DNA of 64,000 bases from Fragum whitleyi (Eukaryota > Mollusca > Bivalvia > Cardiida > Cardiidae): positions 17,604,026 to 17,668,025 of the forward strand of contig OX411545.1 of the NCBI GenBank assembly GCA_948146395.1. Reading direction: 5' to 3'. Every line of letters begins with the position of its first letter. Within the stretch, counting starts at the first letter, position 1. Shown here one piece after another: positions 23,320 to 34,500 of the stretch. Made by a program: the position numbers and the translations under genes. Under the pieces are notes generated by a model. That model saw nothing but the letters and a program-made list of their open reading frames with translations, did not search any database and was not told the origin of the DNA.

Positions 23320-23510
23320 AATAAGATATGAAGAGAATATTTCTTTGAATTCATGGAGGTATTGAGAGATTTTTTTTTTAATTTATTGAGGCATGGCACC
23401 AAAACTACTATCACTTTACGTATGAATCAGCTTCGAGATTTCATACAAAATGATTTTGTTTTTAGTTTCATACCCAAATATTTCATATCCCAATAAATTT
23501 TAAAAAAAAA
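23320..23510 (+). mobile_element. Palindromic MITE, family B (copy 2)
   Basis: AAGATATGAAGAGAATATTT ... AGTTTCATACCC ... ATTTCATATCCC and the internal TATGAATCAGCTTCG phrase match the copy at 15181-15338. Confidence 0.65.
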
Positions 23511-25111
23511 TTATATAATTTTTTAAGTTAAATACATGTCCCTGTTAGGTTGTCTAGTTCGATAATGATTACGAAAAGAAAAATATTCACTATGATGATT
23601 AAAAAGGAAATTGAATAAGTCTAATTTCAATACCCCAATAAGAAAAAATGAATAAATAAAAAAATATCACAAAAAGGATGAATCATTTAGCGCACAATAT
23701 TTCTGACATTTCCAGATGTATCTATACGAAGTTCTTCCATGTGATTGTACGAAAAAGTAATATTTTAAAAATGTGAAACGATTTATGATAATAATTTTGA
23801 TAATAAAACGCTGCAGCGAAACATTTTGAAAACTGGCTATAAAATTCGCGTAATGTAGAAATTATGTCCACACAGATTTTCACTGTTTATTTTGTTGTAT
23901 ATTGCGTATTATTATTTTGGACCACATTATCGAAAACTAGAAAAAAAATATATCTTTATTTGAAATTTCACAAAATTTTATCAATTACTGGTAAAGATAT
24001 TGAGAAAACTTTCTGAAATTTCACGCCGATTTTTCGCTAAAATTTGACGTTTTACAACTTTTGAATTGTTAAATAAATCTCTATCAATTGATTCTTATTT
24101 CTCTGACAAACGTCTTAGTTCATATTTTAAGTTAACGGACCTTGTCGCGCAAACATATATATTCTCAACATTTTTCACGAACTATTTTACGAATTTTAAG
24201 GGTCTAAAGGAAATCCACTTACACATAATTTGTTACGTTTTACAGACGTAATTTTAGAGTTTGCGTGGCAAAGACGCTTAATTTAACGAGAATTTGATTT
24301 CTTTAAGTTCACGTAACGAATATTCTTTAAAAGTATGCCTTCTTGTTGTTCATTTGGTGTAAAGAACATAAAAATCGACTCACAGGTTTGGAAGAAAAAG
24401 CAGATTGAACTTGACGGGAGACGTACGATTTCAAATATTAAGCATTACCGTGCGCGACGTCTCAGTAAAAGGGGAAATTCAAAAGCAATCCGTATTGGAA
24501 TATACAAAAATATTTGGCTAAAGGTTAAGTGTATAAATACTTATAGAAACTGTCTCCTTTCCTCACAAACTTTTGTAAATGTCAAAATAACTGAATCTCG
24601 AAAGTAAACTTCTCGTGTGGACAATGAGTTAGTTAAGAAAAAAAATAATTACGAAAGTAAATGGTCACATATAGCTTTATTTCCTCTCATAATAGATGTT
24701 TTGTCAAAAAGATCCTACTTTGAAAATATAGTGGCCATATCCTTCGTGGCCAAACCGTCATGACCAAAACGCCCTAGCCAAAAGACCCTAGCAAAAACGT
24801 CCATGGGCAAAACGCAGGTACATTCATTGAACAATGAAATAAATTGTCTTATATGATATGTACCAGTATCTTATTATTTTGGCTTCTATGAAACGCATGC
24901 AAATCCAGCAACACTCATTATAAAATGAAATTGCGGAGAATTTTTGGTTTGAAATATTTCGAAAATGTATCAAAACTTCCATTCATTGTATTATGTCGGA
25001 TTCATTATGTATACAAATGAAAACAATGTTGAAAATAAATAGGTGCATTGATAAATATTACGAAAAGGTTTGTTTATTCATTCATTTAATATAAAGCACG
25101 AGTTAAACTAG
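23511..25111. other. Gene-free stretch with a degenerate CCAAAACG-type repeat
   Basis: At 24735-24815 short units such as GACCAAAACGCCCTAGCCAA repeat about five times with decay. The rest is AT-rich sequence without recognisable genes. Confidence 0.4.
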
Positions 25112-25988
25112 CTGTCTGCGACGGGGTACGGACAAAACCCCACAAGGACAAAACCCCAGCAGACAAAACCCCATCGGACAAAACTCCACCAGGACAAAAA
25201 CCCATCACTATATTTGGCAAGTAGGACAAAACCCCACCACTTTTTCATATGAATATATTGAGTGGAATCCATAGTGATTCAATTGTATTTTCATACAATT
25301 AATGTTTTTAATAATTTCATCAAACTCATTTAAATAGTTTGTTTTCTTCAGATTTTGACTCCTTCTTTACTTTGTTAAAACAGTGATTGTGAAAAATTCC
25401 AGTTACTTATTTAATAGTTATTTCCTTTAAACTATAAAACAGTAAACATCTTGTTTTATAGTTGGTTTAATATCTGACAAAGATAAGCGTTACGCGCAGA
25501 CTGTAAATCTAAAGGTACCAGGTTCAATTCAAAATGAAGGAATCATCATTTCCGACTTTTTGCCCCCCCCCCCCACCAATGGGATGATGATCGTAATCAT
25601 GCGGGAAAGCAGCTGGAGGCTTGAAAAGGACGTAATGGTAGTTCTGGTGTGAGGAATATCATCAATTCATTATTAGGTGCTCCAGTCATATAAAACCGGT
25701 GTAAAAATCTCATTCAAACAAAGAAACAAATCACTTAAAGGTTTTTTTGCTTCATTTTAAACTTTATATTTATAAGGTACATTCTAATTGTCCTTTGCAA
25801 TACTCTTAAAAATGGAATTGTGTGGTAAAGGAATAACAGAATTAAATGAAGAAAAAAATATACTTTTAAATAGCACTTACACTTTCAACTCTTACACTAA
25901 ATATGTATTGGTGGGGTTTTGTCTGGTGAGGTTTTGTACCGGTGGGGTTTGTCCTGGCGGGGTTTTGTCCTACATTTGTCTGCAACAC
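25112..25988 (+). mobile_element. DNA element bounded by inverted GGACAAAACCCC minisatellites
   Basis: At the left (25130-25225) GGACAAAACCCCACM repeats about six times; at the right (25908-25970) its complement GGTGGGGTTTTGTCC repeats about four times. The outer ends TGTCTGC and GACAAATGTAGG are roughly inverse. The inside is non-coding AT-rich DNA plus an old SINE (25490-25735). Confidence 0.7.
25490..25735 (+). mobile_element. tRNA-derived SINE, degenerate copy
   Basis: GCGCAGACTGTAAATCTAAA and GGTTCAATTC recall the tRNA-like head. A C11 run, CACCAATGGG, GCTGGAGGCTTGAAAAGGAC and TTATTAGGTGCTCCAG match the SINE body. Confidence 0.6.
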
Positions 25989-26609
25989 ATTTGAATTCTA
26001 AAATATTGCGTTGAAGATAGAACAACATGTAATGCCAGCGTTATATACATGTACATATAATTAACTTTTTATCTCCATCTGAAGCCGATTAAATTTCCAA
26101 GTGTGAGAATAATGAATATACAAACTAATTTTCTATATGGGTGTATAATTAGGTGAAAAGCTAGAGTGTAAAAAAAGTCAATCAAAAATACGGACATACG
26201 GACGGCTAAAAAGATGGACCAAAAGCCCGAAAATTAAGTAAGAAAACCCACTCATGGCAAACTAAGTTGGCTGGGATGAATTAAATCCTGTCGATTTTGA
26301 GAAAAATATAGGTTATTTTCACTTTACAAATCATCTTGAAAATAAGCTCTTGGTCCAGACATTCTTGCTGACTAGCTACTTATCATTTTCGGAAAGCGAG
26401 AGCCTACAATATCCTTAACGCAGGAGCTATCGTTTCAATATCCTTGAAGCAGGACTGGTTAAATCCGGTATACTGCATGTGCAGATCCATATTTCTTTCA
26501 GATGTCAATTTGAAAATGAAGTTATATACAGTATTTACCAAAAGGCTAGCAAAATGACGCCACAACAGCTGAAACAAAGCTGTAGTTAGAAATATATTGC
26601 CCACCTAGT
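25989..26609. other. Gene-free stretch
   Basis: Nothing recognised except a small CGGACATACGGACGG motif at about 26188, which recalls class F ends. Confidence 0.35.
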
Positions 26610-26950
26610 ATTGAATTGAATGAGTGGAAGGGTCGAGTTTTGAATGTAATTACAGTGGGAGGGGGGGGGGTTAATACAAAATCTCCAATTTCGGCAACCT
26701 TTACAAAGTTAGTTTTTTATTTCCTCCCTGTAGGAAAAATCTTCATTGATCATTCATCTTTAAAATTAATACCATCTCGTATAAAAGTGGAATGATTTGA
26801 TCGATTTGAATAAAATGTTGATCGTTTTGAATGATTCGAAGTTTGTTTGAATGATTTCGGAGCGTTTTCGAGTGATCGGAAAGAGTCTTTGGAATGTTTG
26901 GATCGCCACTGAATGAGGATTGAGTGTAAATTTCACGATGTTATTAACTG
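26610..26950 (+). mobile_element. Tc1/mariner-type MITE, family A, diverged
   Basis: The left end is lost; GAGTGGAAGGGTCGAGTTTT, a GGGAGGGGGGGGGG run and the right end CACGATGTTATTAACTG then TA identify the family. Confidence 0.65.
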
Positions 26951-27675
26951 TAATTAACTTACATCTAAAATGCCTAACTAATACTTTTTTTATTGTTGCG
27001 ATACTCTATAGTAAAGGAGTAGGCGGGGTACACTAACTGACTGTCTGTCTGTATATGTACACACCGTAGTATCAATCACTTCATTTATATGCCGTAAAAA
27101 TGTTCCCGCATTTTGTGATATGTTAAATTTTTAATAAAGTCCCTTTCCTCTCTTTATTTACTCAAACGCAAAAGAAACTAGGCATTGTGTTTGTCAACAT
27201 GTCAAATTTTCAGCTATTCATTTTCGCTTGCGATGTATTTTGAACTACAAAAAAGAACTACACAATTGATTGCGTATCCAGTACGACCTCTCAAGGCACA
27301 AATCTAATTTACAGTGATGAATGGACAGTACTTTGCAAGGATCAAATTTTGAATCAAATAAATATCTGATAGATTTCTGTGCAAATACCGATAGCCTAAT
27401 GCAACACTGTTGTATAAAAAATAAATGGTACTGAATGGTACAGCGTTGCCCTTAAAAAGAAATAGAAGTATAACTGGTCAAGATCCGGCCTAGACTTATG
27501 ACCTCCCAGTTTAGTAACAACATCAATACCACCTGCACTAAACTTCCGCATGCATGATGTTTATTAATACATTTTCTTAAATCTGAACTTCGCGAGTTTA
27601 AAACGCATATGTCAACTAATAATAGGGATCAAAAGGAATATCTAATGAGTGCCGGGTCATTGTAGATCAATAATA
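26951..27675. other. Gene-free stretch
   Basis: No gene or complete repeat was recognised. Confidence 0.35.
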
Positions 27676-28452
27676 TACTCTTCAAAAAAAAAGTTCTTTG
27701 ACATCAATTAAAAATCGATTTTTTCATATAAAAAATAAATTCTTCGATGGAAGTTGATTGTTTTGTAAACAGTGATTGTATTTCAACGTCAACGTCTGAT
27801 TAAACAAAATCTTTTCTTCTCACATAGCACATGAAATTTCAGATTCAATGGATAGTGCTGAAAGTTCTTCATTGTGCTATGAATGAAATGCCACTCCTAA
27901 ATTGTCTTTGGAATCAAACGTCTTAGCACAGATTTGAAATGAAATATGGTTTAATGTACGAAGGAACAACGACATGATGCTAAAGGTCGCATTAAGGCAG
28001 GATTCATTAGACAAAAGCCGTTGTAAATGACTTTACTGTTTCGGGACACACTTTCTCCCACCTATAACATCACTTTAAAGCGACTCACTGCTTTATGAGC
28101 TAGGTAAGTCTGACGCGTTAAAACAACGTTCGTCCAGCACGTCAAATATCGCAACGACGTTTTTTTCACTGGTACCGTAACCTCAAAGAACTTCTTAGTC
28201 TCTTGACGGCGTAAAAGCTCCGGATTAAAAATTGTAGAGCTAGATTCAAGAGGCCAGGCCTGTGACACTTTCAACCTAACGGTGTTAATCGACGTCACCA
28301 TTTCAAATCTTTGATCAGTAAACGTTTATTCTGATTTCATTTAGTGGAAAGAAGGCGGAGCTTCACATTCTTTGACTTACTTAAAATATATGAACATATT
28401 TTTTGTCTTAATTAAAATATGTATTCAATGCCAAAGAACTTTTTGAAGAGTA
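27676..28452 (+). mobile_element. Tc1/mariner-like non-autonomous element, 777 bp
   Basis: Terminal inverted repeats TACTCTTCAAAAAAAAAGTT (left) and AACTTTTTGAAGAGTA (right) with inner GTTCTTTGACATC / ATGCCAAAGAAC, flanked by TA. The inside holds a 79-codon minus-strand frame that I could not relate to a transposase. Confidence 0.7.
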
Positions 28453-28799
28453 TATCTGACCTAAACCTAAACAAATTTGGTACCAAAGTTTGGATAATTT
28501 AATAATTTACAATATGGGATGGTTCGTTTGGAAACCAAAGATTGTATCGATATGTGATATCTATTAAACTGCGAAGGGGTCAAAATAAAAAAAATACAAT
28601 CTGGTTTCGAACGAACTGAAATGAGGTTTCAGACCCTGCAAAGGATGGATATGAAACAATTTCATTAATACCGGGTTTGTCCTACATGTTGCGTATTACC
28701 AGTACAATACGACGTCTCATTGGGTTGACGCAGCGTTATACGACCAACGGAGCAATGTGGTTCCATTCGACCCGCAAAGCCCAAAACTCCTGCAAAAAT

Positions 28800-28905
28800 G
28801 TTAACATTTATGCCCGGTGCAGACGAGCAGCGCGATGACGTTGCGTCACTATACTTCAAACGTAAGGTCGTCTGGCTCGCATTGAAACGTCGCTGTAACG
28901 TCGGG
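28800..28905 (-). pseudogene. Tc1/mariner-type transposase, internal fragment
   Basis: The minus strand reads MRARRPYV, a stop, then SIVTQRHRAARLHRA. This corresponds to the conserved segment just before the catalytic domain of Tc1-type transposases. It continues the fragment at 30.19-30.51 kb after an interruption of about 1.3 kb that holds a young SINE. No intact DDE residues could be read. Confidence 0.6.
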
Positions 28906-29230
28906 CTTTTTTTTTAATATCAGTCATATTTTTGTTTAATTTCAAAATAAAATCGCTGTATAGGCTAAAACAGCACATTATTGTACACCATTTTAAAGCG
29001 TTTGAATAGATCTATCCTATAGACACTTAATTCTGATACCCATGGCTGTGAATGAAAAAAAAAATCGGGTTTATTATATAAAAAAATCGCCAAAAAGCGC
29101 ATGTAACGCGTAACATGCTTCTCTTTCCATACATGTTCAAAATGACATAAAATAGCGGATACACTCTTATCATAATGAAACTTTACGCACAAATACATAG
29201 AAAACTGGTCCTAATGCAGTGTCTATTTGA

Positions 29231-29506
29231 TTGATTGATTGATTGGAGTTTAACGCCGCTTTCAACATTATTTCAGTTATATCGCGGCGGCCGGAGCACC
29301 TTACAATGGATTCCTGGTATTTCTCTCACCTGTACTACCATTACATCCTTTCCTAGCCTCCGACTGCTACCTCACATAGGTTTACGATTATCTACCCATT
29401 GGTGAGAGACAAACGTCGGAAAGGATATTTGCCGCCACCGGGGATCGAACCCACGATTTCCAGATTGGAAGTCTTATGCCTAACCAACTGCGCTATGGTG
29501 GCGGCT
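29231..29506 (-). mobile_element. tRNA-derived SINE, full length, with perfect 14-bp target duplication
   Basis: On the minus strand it starts with a tRNA-like head: GCCGCCACCATAGCGCAGTT (A-box region), an anticodon-like arm, and GGGTTCGATCCCC (B box). The unrelated body contains GGTGAGAGAAATACCAGG and AGGTGCTCCGGCC, followed by a tail ending in AATC repeats. CAGTGTCTATTTGA flanks it exactly at 29217-29230 and 29507-29520, the mark of LINE-mediated insertion. Confidence 0.9.
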
Positions 29507-29520
29507 CAGTGTCTATTTGA

Positions 29521-30189
29521 AAGTCTCAGATAAAATTTTGCGAAAATCTCTTCAAGTAAATAAAATAGCGGAAAGTGTAACGCTGCTAAAATTGAAGCAA
29601 AAATAACGACTGAAAAATTTCAACGTAAAGATAATCATACAAAATAAAGTAAACTGTCAAGTCTAAACACATTTAAAAAGAAATGGTCAGATTTTCATTT
29701 CTTCAGTCTGAATTTGGTTTATTTTCGTGTCTTGATTAAATACAATATTATCGCGTTAATAAGTCTGAAATAATGTCACGCTTTATCATTTTAATGACGT
29801 TTTCATGGCGTGTTTCACGTTTTATCGATTTTTTCGAAAATACTGGCCAAAAAAATTAAATACTAACCGTAATAAATTTAATAAAAAATTCTCCTCGGTT
29901 TTGATGAGTTAATAGTATAGCAAGACAAACAATACCAAGTATTCTACCTATTTTCAAATACCTTTTTAGTTTGTCAAAAATTAAAAGCTTTTGTTTATAT
30001 AAAATTTGTTTTGTTTCGTTACTACAGAGATTCTTCACCCTGAAAATATTTGGTACGCCATTAAACATGATAGTTATTCACATTTTTAATCACCTCTTTT
30101 GATATAATTCAAAATATGGCATATAGTTGTTTCAAATGAAACGCGTTTGTTTTTTCTCTAATTTTACGCTGCAAAAATAACGTCTAATT
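29521..30189. other. Gene-free AT-rich stretch inside the broken transposase
   Basis: Sequence interrupting the Tc1/mariner transposase relics. No coding sequence or complete repeat was recognised. Confidence 0.35.
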
Positions 30190-30510
30190 ACGTTACGCTA
30201 TATAGCCTCAGTTCGCTGCGACGTCTCATTGACCTACGGACATGACAAAGTCGTCTTAGAACGGTGTCCCTGCTTACACCGTAACCGAGCTGTAGCAGAA
30301 GCCGTCTTGAACTGGTATCTAGCGTGCGTCAATTCAAAATGACGGTCTTATCTGGTTTCAGTAACCCAGGCCTGCCACTTCGAGGCCGATCTGCAACTGT
30401 GCCTGTTTGCCGGAACCTTGCATACAGATTATTGATAGTGATTCTGTTGCAATTAAAGGCACGGACAATATCGGCAGCAGTGGTACCTGATGTTCAGATA
30501 TCCGCGGCAT
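30190..30510 (-). pseudogene. Tc1/mariner-type transposase, N-terminal fragment
   Basis: From an ATG at 30510 the minus strand encodes MPRISEHQ. After a shift it continues with TAADIVRAFN, ITINNLYARFRQTGTVAD and RPRSGRP, the helix-turn-helix and linker of Tc1/mariner transposases. A further shift gives DRHFELTHARYQF, TASATAR, then VSRDTVLRRL. At least two frame changes show it is dead. A matching downstream piece lies at 28.80-28.90 kb. Confidence 0.75.
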
Positions 30511-30535
30511 AGCAAGTTTTGATTTCTCTTAATTG

Positions 30536-30840
30536 GCCGCCGTCACAGCGCATTTGGTAGCGCGTCGGACTGTCAATCTAGAGGTCCCTGGTTCCATCCA
30601 CGACTGTGGTACTCATCCTTTCTGTTTTTTATACGATAGGGGCTCGCCGGGATTAGGCCATTGAGCCATTTATGTCGGCATTGTACCGACATGTTAGTAC
30701 ATGAAGAACATTACTCTCCTGATATGCTTATGGTCATCAATATATGAGGACTCTAAGGGGGTAGTGTGTTATTGGAGACCACTCTCACCACTGTTCAGCA
30801 TAGCTTCCTTTGTTTAAATACAATGTCTGACACCTGGGTC
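30536..30840 (+). mobile_element. SINE with tRNA-like head
   Basis: GCGCATTTGGTAGCGCGTCG, an arm around ACTGTCAATCT and CCTGGTTCCATCC look like the A box, anticodon arm and decayed B box of a tRNA. A non-tRNA body follows (GCCGGGATTAGGCC ... GGAGACCACTCTCACC), so this is a SINE and not a tRNA gene. Confidence 0.6.
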
Positions 30841-30854
30841 AAGGAAGATCTTCT

Positions 30855-31050
30855 TTGGCTCAGTGGTTAGCGCATTGGACTTGCAATCCATTTACTTCAA
30901 TATTACTTATCCGCGTGGGTTCGACACCGGCTCACGTCGGTTATTTTCAGCTATGCTTAAGTTGCAGACAGTTTGTTATAAGAGTACTTACAAGAGTGGT
31001 TGTGCAGAGACAAATCTACAACAAAGGGTATTCCTCTGGGCGCGTTAGTA
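30855..31050 (+). mobile_element. SINE with tRNA-Leu-like head
   Basis: TGGCTCAGTGGTTAGCGCAT, TTGGACTTGCAATCCA, a long variable region and CCGCGTGGGTTCGACACC resemble a class II tRNA. The acceptor stem does not close, so it is read as a SINE head or tRNA pseudogene. Confidence 0.55.
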
Positions 31051-31243
31051 AGAACGTCAAATGCGATTAATTATTATTAACTCGTCTTTAAACATTCTGC
31101 ATTTAGTCTTATACATATCTCTGACAAACCAACATGCCGGAATTATTGTTAAACCGTCAAACATCAACAATTTGTACAATAACTGTATATGCATGACCTT
31201 CCCATTAAATACGTGCACCAGCAGCAGGGTCTTTGATAAAGGA

Positions 31244-32812
31244 AACAAGAGGCCAATAATGGCCTGATACCGATCTACTGACTTTTTGAAAAGCTTATGT
31301 CTTGATAAGAATAGAAAATCAAAGTACTGAAAGTACTGATAAGTTGGAATGCGTTCAAGAGACGGTGACCTCAAGCCACTAACGAAGCTGACGCCTTCTG
31401 CCCACCACAGGTGATCCTGTCTTTTGACGGGCGTATATAAATCAATGTATTTCACAACGAGAGGCGCTTAAACCGCTGAATCGCTATACAGGACTGAAAC
31501 TGATGAAAGAAAACTGATAACAAGAGGGCCTGAATTCGATTGGTCCAGTGGATCGCATCCAAGAAACCTTCTGGCAAAGTTTTATTCAAATATTGCCTAA
31601 TTGTTGAAGAGGATATATCATTCGAAGAATAAACAGAGATGATACGCCATACCCACCCATTCATTACAGATTAGCCATGCCCTGCAAAACTATATTTATG
31701 GGCTAATCAAAATTTTGCCAACAAATTTTTGAAGAGGGTCATCAAAGGAATATTTTGGTAAAGTCTCATTGAAATCGGCCCAGTGATTCAGGAGGAGATG
31801 TCATTCAAAGTTTTCTGGCTCAAAATAAGGCCCGCCCTGTCAAGCCCGTATTTATGGGCCAATCAAAAAATTCGTGAACAATTTTTCAAAAGGGTCACCG
31901 AAGGTACCAAAAGTGGTAAAGTTTCATTGAAATCGGCCCAGTGGTTCAGGAGGAGATTTCGTTCAATGATTTCGGGCTCGAAATAAACCTCTCCCTTCCA
32001 CGCTCATATTTTGGGCCAATCAAACTTTCGCGAACAATTCTTGAAATGGGTCACCTAAAGAACATTCTCGGAAAGTTTAATTGAAATCAGCCCATTTATT
32101 CAAGAGGAGATGTCGTTCAAAGGTTTAAGGCTAAAAAACCCATCCTGCCACGCTCATATTTATTTGCCAATCTAAATATCGCGAACAATTTTAAAAAGGG
32201 TCGTCTGGTAAAGTTAAATTGAAATCGGCGTAGTGGTTCAGGAGGAGATGTCGATCAAAGATTTCGGGCTCAAAATAAGCCCCTCCCTTCCACGCTCTTA
32301 TTTTTGAGCCAATCAAAATTTCGCGAAAAGTTTAAGCATAGGGTCACATAGAGAAATTTCTCGGAAAGTTTCATTGAAGTCAGGCCAGTGGTTTAGGAGG
32401 AGATGTCGTTCAAAGGTTTCAGGCTCAAAATAAGCCCAGCCCTGCCACACCCATATTTATTTGCCAATCTTAATATCGCGAACAATTTTTTAATAAAGGC
32501 CACCCCAAGAAAATCCTGGTAAAGTTTCAATGAAATAGGTCCAGTGGTTCAGGAGGAGATGTCGTTCAAAGAGTTCGAGCTCAAAATAAGCCCCGCCCTA
32601 CCACACCCAAATTTATGAGCCAATCAGAATATAGCGAACAATTTGTAAAGAGGGTCATCCACGAAACACTTTAGCAAAATTTCGTTGAAAGCAGCCTAGC
32701 GGTTAAGGAAAAGATGTTTTTAAAAAAGTTGTAGACACACGACGCACGACGGAGCCAGTGAGATCCTTAAAGCCCCTGTAGAGCACGTTGTGCTCAGATG
32801 AGCTTAAAAGGA
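31244..32812 (+). mobile_element. Class F hairpin-bounded tandem-repeat element, near complete (1.57 kb)
   Basis: The 5' end is AACAAGA then the hairpin GGCCAATAATGGCC (31251-31264). About six internal units of 137-156 bp follow, each with GGGTCAYCNAAGGAA, AAGTTTCATTGAAATCGGCC and AGGAGGAGATGTCGTTCAAA. The 3' end is a GACGCACGACGGA tract and the hairpin GAGCACGTTGTGCTC (32781-32795), then AGATGAGCTTAAAA. Non-coding. Confidence 0.75.
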
Positions 32813-32914
32813 AGAAAATGATAGGGACCATACATGCGACTGATGGACGCACAGGCGGACACTTATACACTCAAAACAGTTTCTATGTTATTTTTCAAAT
32901 GACTTATGCTCCAT

Positions 32915-33343
32915 TTGAGTTATCAATTTCATTTTCACGTAGAATTGTCGCAAAGTAACCACAAGCGCCTTGTCCTTGATGAAAAGATATTTTCGCAGTG
33001 AAGTCTTTTACTTCATGAGTTGAAATACCAAGACAATTTTTGGACGAAGTTCAATTGTGACTTCGACCTTCACGACTCCAAAATTGAGCACACTCTTGGG
33101 CCATTGACAACATTTGTGTCGAGTTTTATTATTTGAGTCAATTGGTTGTTCAGTTAGAGTGGAAACTGTTAGCAGTTAAAGTCTACTCATGATCCCGAAA
33201 CAGTAGGGCATTTCTTTGGGTCATGGGCAATATTTGTGTAAAGTTCCGTTATTGCAGGTCATTTTCGGAAAACAAACGGTCAATGGACTGACAGACAGAC
33301 ATGATGAAATCAATATATGCTCCTCTACTTCTGAGTAGAGGGA
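32915..33343 (+). repeat. Family J repeat (CTTGGGTCATGGGCAAT type)
   Basis: AGAATTGTCGCAAAGTAACC, TTGGGTCATGGGCAATATTT, GACTGACAGACAGACATGAT and a final CTCCTCTACTTCTGAGTAGAG stem resemble the repeat at 48100-48680. Confidence 0.55.
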
Positions 33344-33344
33344 A

Positions 33345-33781
33345 CAGTTAATAACATCGTGACATTGACAAGGTGGACGATTTTGGAATGATTTAGGAAT
33401 GATGTTGAATGAGTGAGCGGAGCGAGTTTTGTGTGAAATTTAAAGGACGGAATCCAATGTCGCTTATTTTGTTCATCCTGAACAAAATTGGCGATATGTA
33501 AAACCTCCCTTTAACAAAACATGCATAAAAGTTCCATCATTAGCTACCTATTGCGTTAAGAACCAATCAGGCGCTTTAAATTTCAAAAATGTCAGTGAAA
33601 TCGCGATTTGGTTCTTACTTTATTCAATTTGAATATACATGTTAATCTTATTTTTTCTTAGTAATTTTGAGCGTTTTTGAATGGTTTGGGTGAGTGTTTG
33701 GAATGAATGAATGGATCGCTGAGTGAGCGTTTAAGTATGTTTTGATTGAGATGAATGTCAATTTCACGATGTAACTAACTG
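33345..33781 (+). mobile_element. Tc1/mariner-type MITE, family A (full length, 437 bp)
   Basis: It begins CAGTTAATAACATCGTGACA and ends CACGATGTAACTAACTG then TA. The left flank is AA rather than TA, a small loss of the target duplication. TTTGTTCATCCTGAACAAAA lies at its centre. Confidence 0.8.
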
Positions 33782-33782
33782 T

Positions 33783-34500
33783 AAGGTGTTGCTCTTAATA
33801 AACATTCATGTAGATAACTGCAATATGATGAAAAAACAAACGACAATATGTTGCAAAAATATTTACTAACTTTAAATATGTATCACCCCTTCAACAAAAG
33901 CTGAAGAGTTTTATTTCGTAACTGTAGACAGAAATGTACAATATAACAATTTGTCAAAAGCTAAATGTGTAATAAATTCGTTCAGAAAGAGAAACTATAC
34001 CTGTCAAAGAAGCTATCACATAATTCTACGAAAAACAGGGAGCGACATTACCAAATAAGCAGAACACGTGTTTGGCCTGTGCTATTGCCACAATACTGAG
34101 AAAAGAGATCACGACATTACCAAATAAGCAGATCACGTGATTGGCTAGTGCTATTGTATATAGCTGACCTTATTAGACTTATCACATGATTTCCAAATAT
34201 AGTTATGCAAACATGTGCTTCTAGTAAATTCTTACGCAACTTTCAATAAATATCGTTTAAAACATAACTAAGCGTGTTAATAATATACATGAAGTGATAG
34301 TTGTGTAATTGTACAGCATCATTACATTTTTGATGATATAAACTGTATGTCTATGTCAAGTTGAGATATACGAAATAGGTCGAAGTGTTTTCACATCCTG
34401 TTCACGTGATATGTGTTCTCAAATAACCCGAAATGAAATTATCTTGTGTTCATTTTCCGGTTTTGTTAAATCTAAGTTGGAATTGCTCCGCATTCCAACT
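33783..34500. other. Gene-free stretch with a short duplicated unit
   Basis: CGACATTACCAAATAAGCAG followed by ACACGTG or TCACGTG and CTATTG occurs twice (about 34042 and 34110), a 67-bp tandem unit. No gene. Confidence 0.4.

Noticed and set aside
24335..24607. THAP-like zinc-finger frame starting MPSCCSFGVKN
   Set aside because: Only the first few residues recall a THAP start; the later zinc-binding Cys/His, the conserved Pro and the C-terminal AVPTIF-type motif are not visible.
30855..30950. A tRNA gene (Leu- or Ala-like)
   Set aside because: A- and B-box-like segments are present but the acceptor stem does not pair and the anticodon arm does not suit the class. SINE heads explain it better.
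31057..31455. A 132-codon minus-strand frame
   Set aside because: It overlaps the 5' hairpin end and first unit of a class F repeat and has no family signal.
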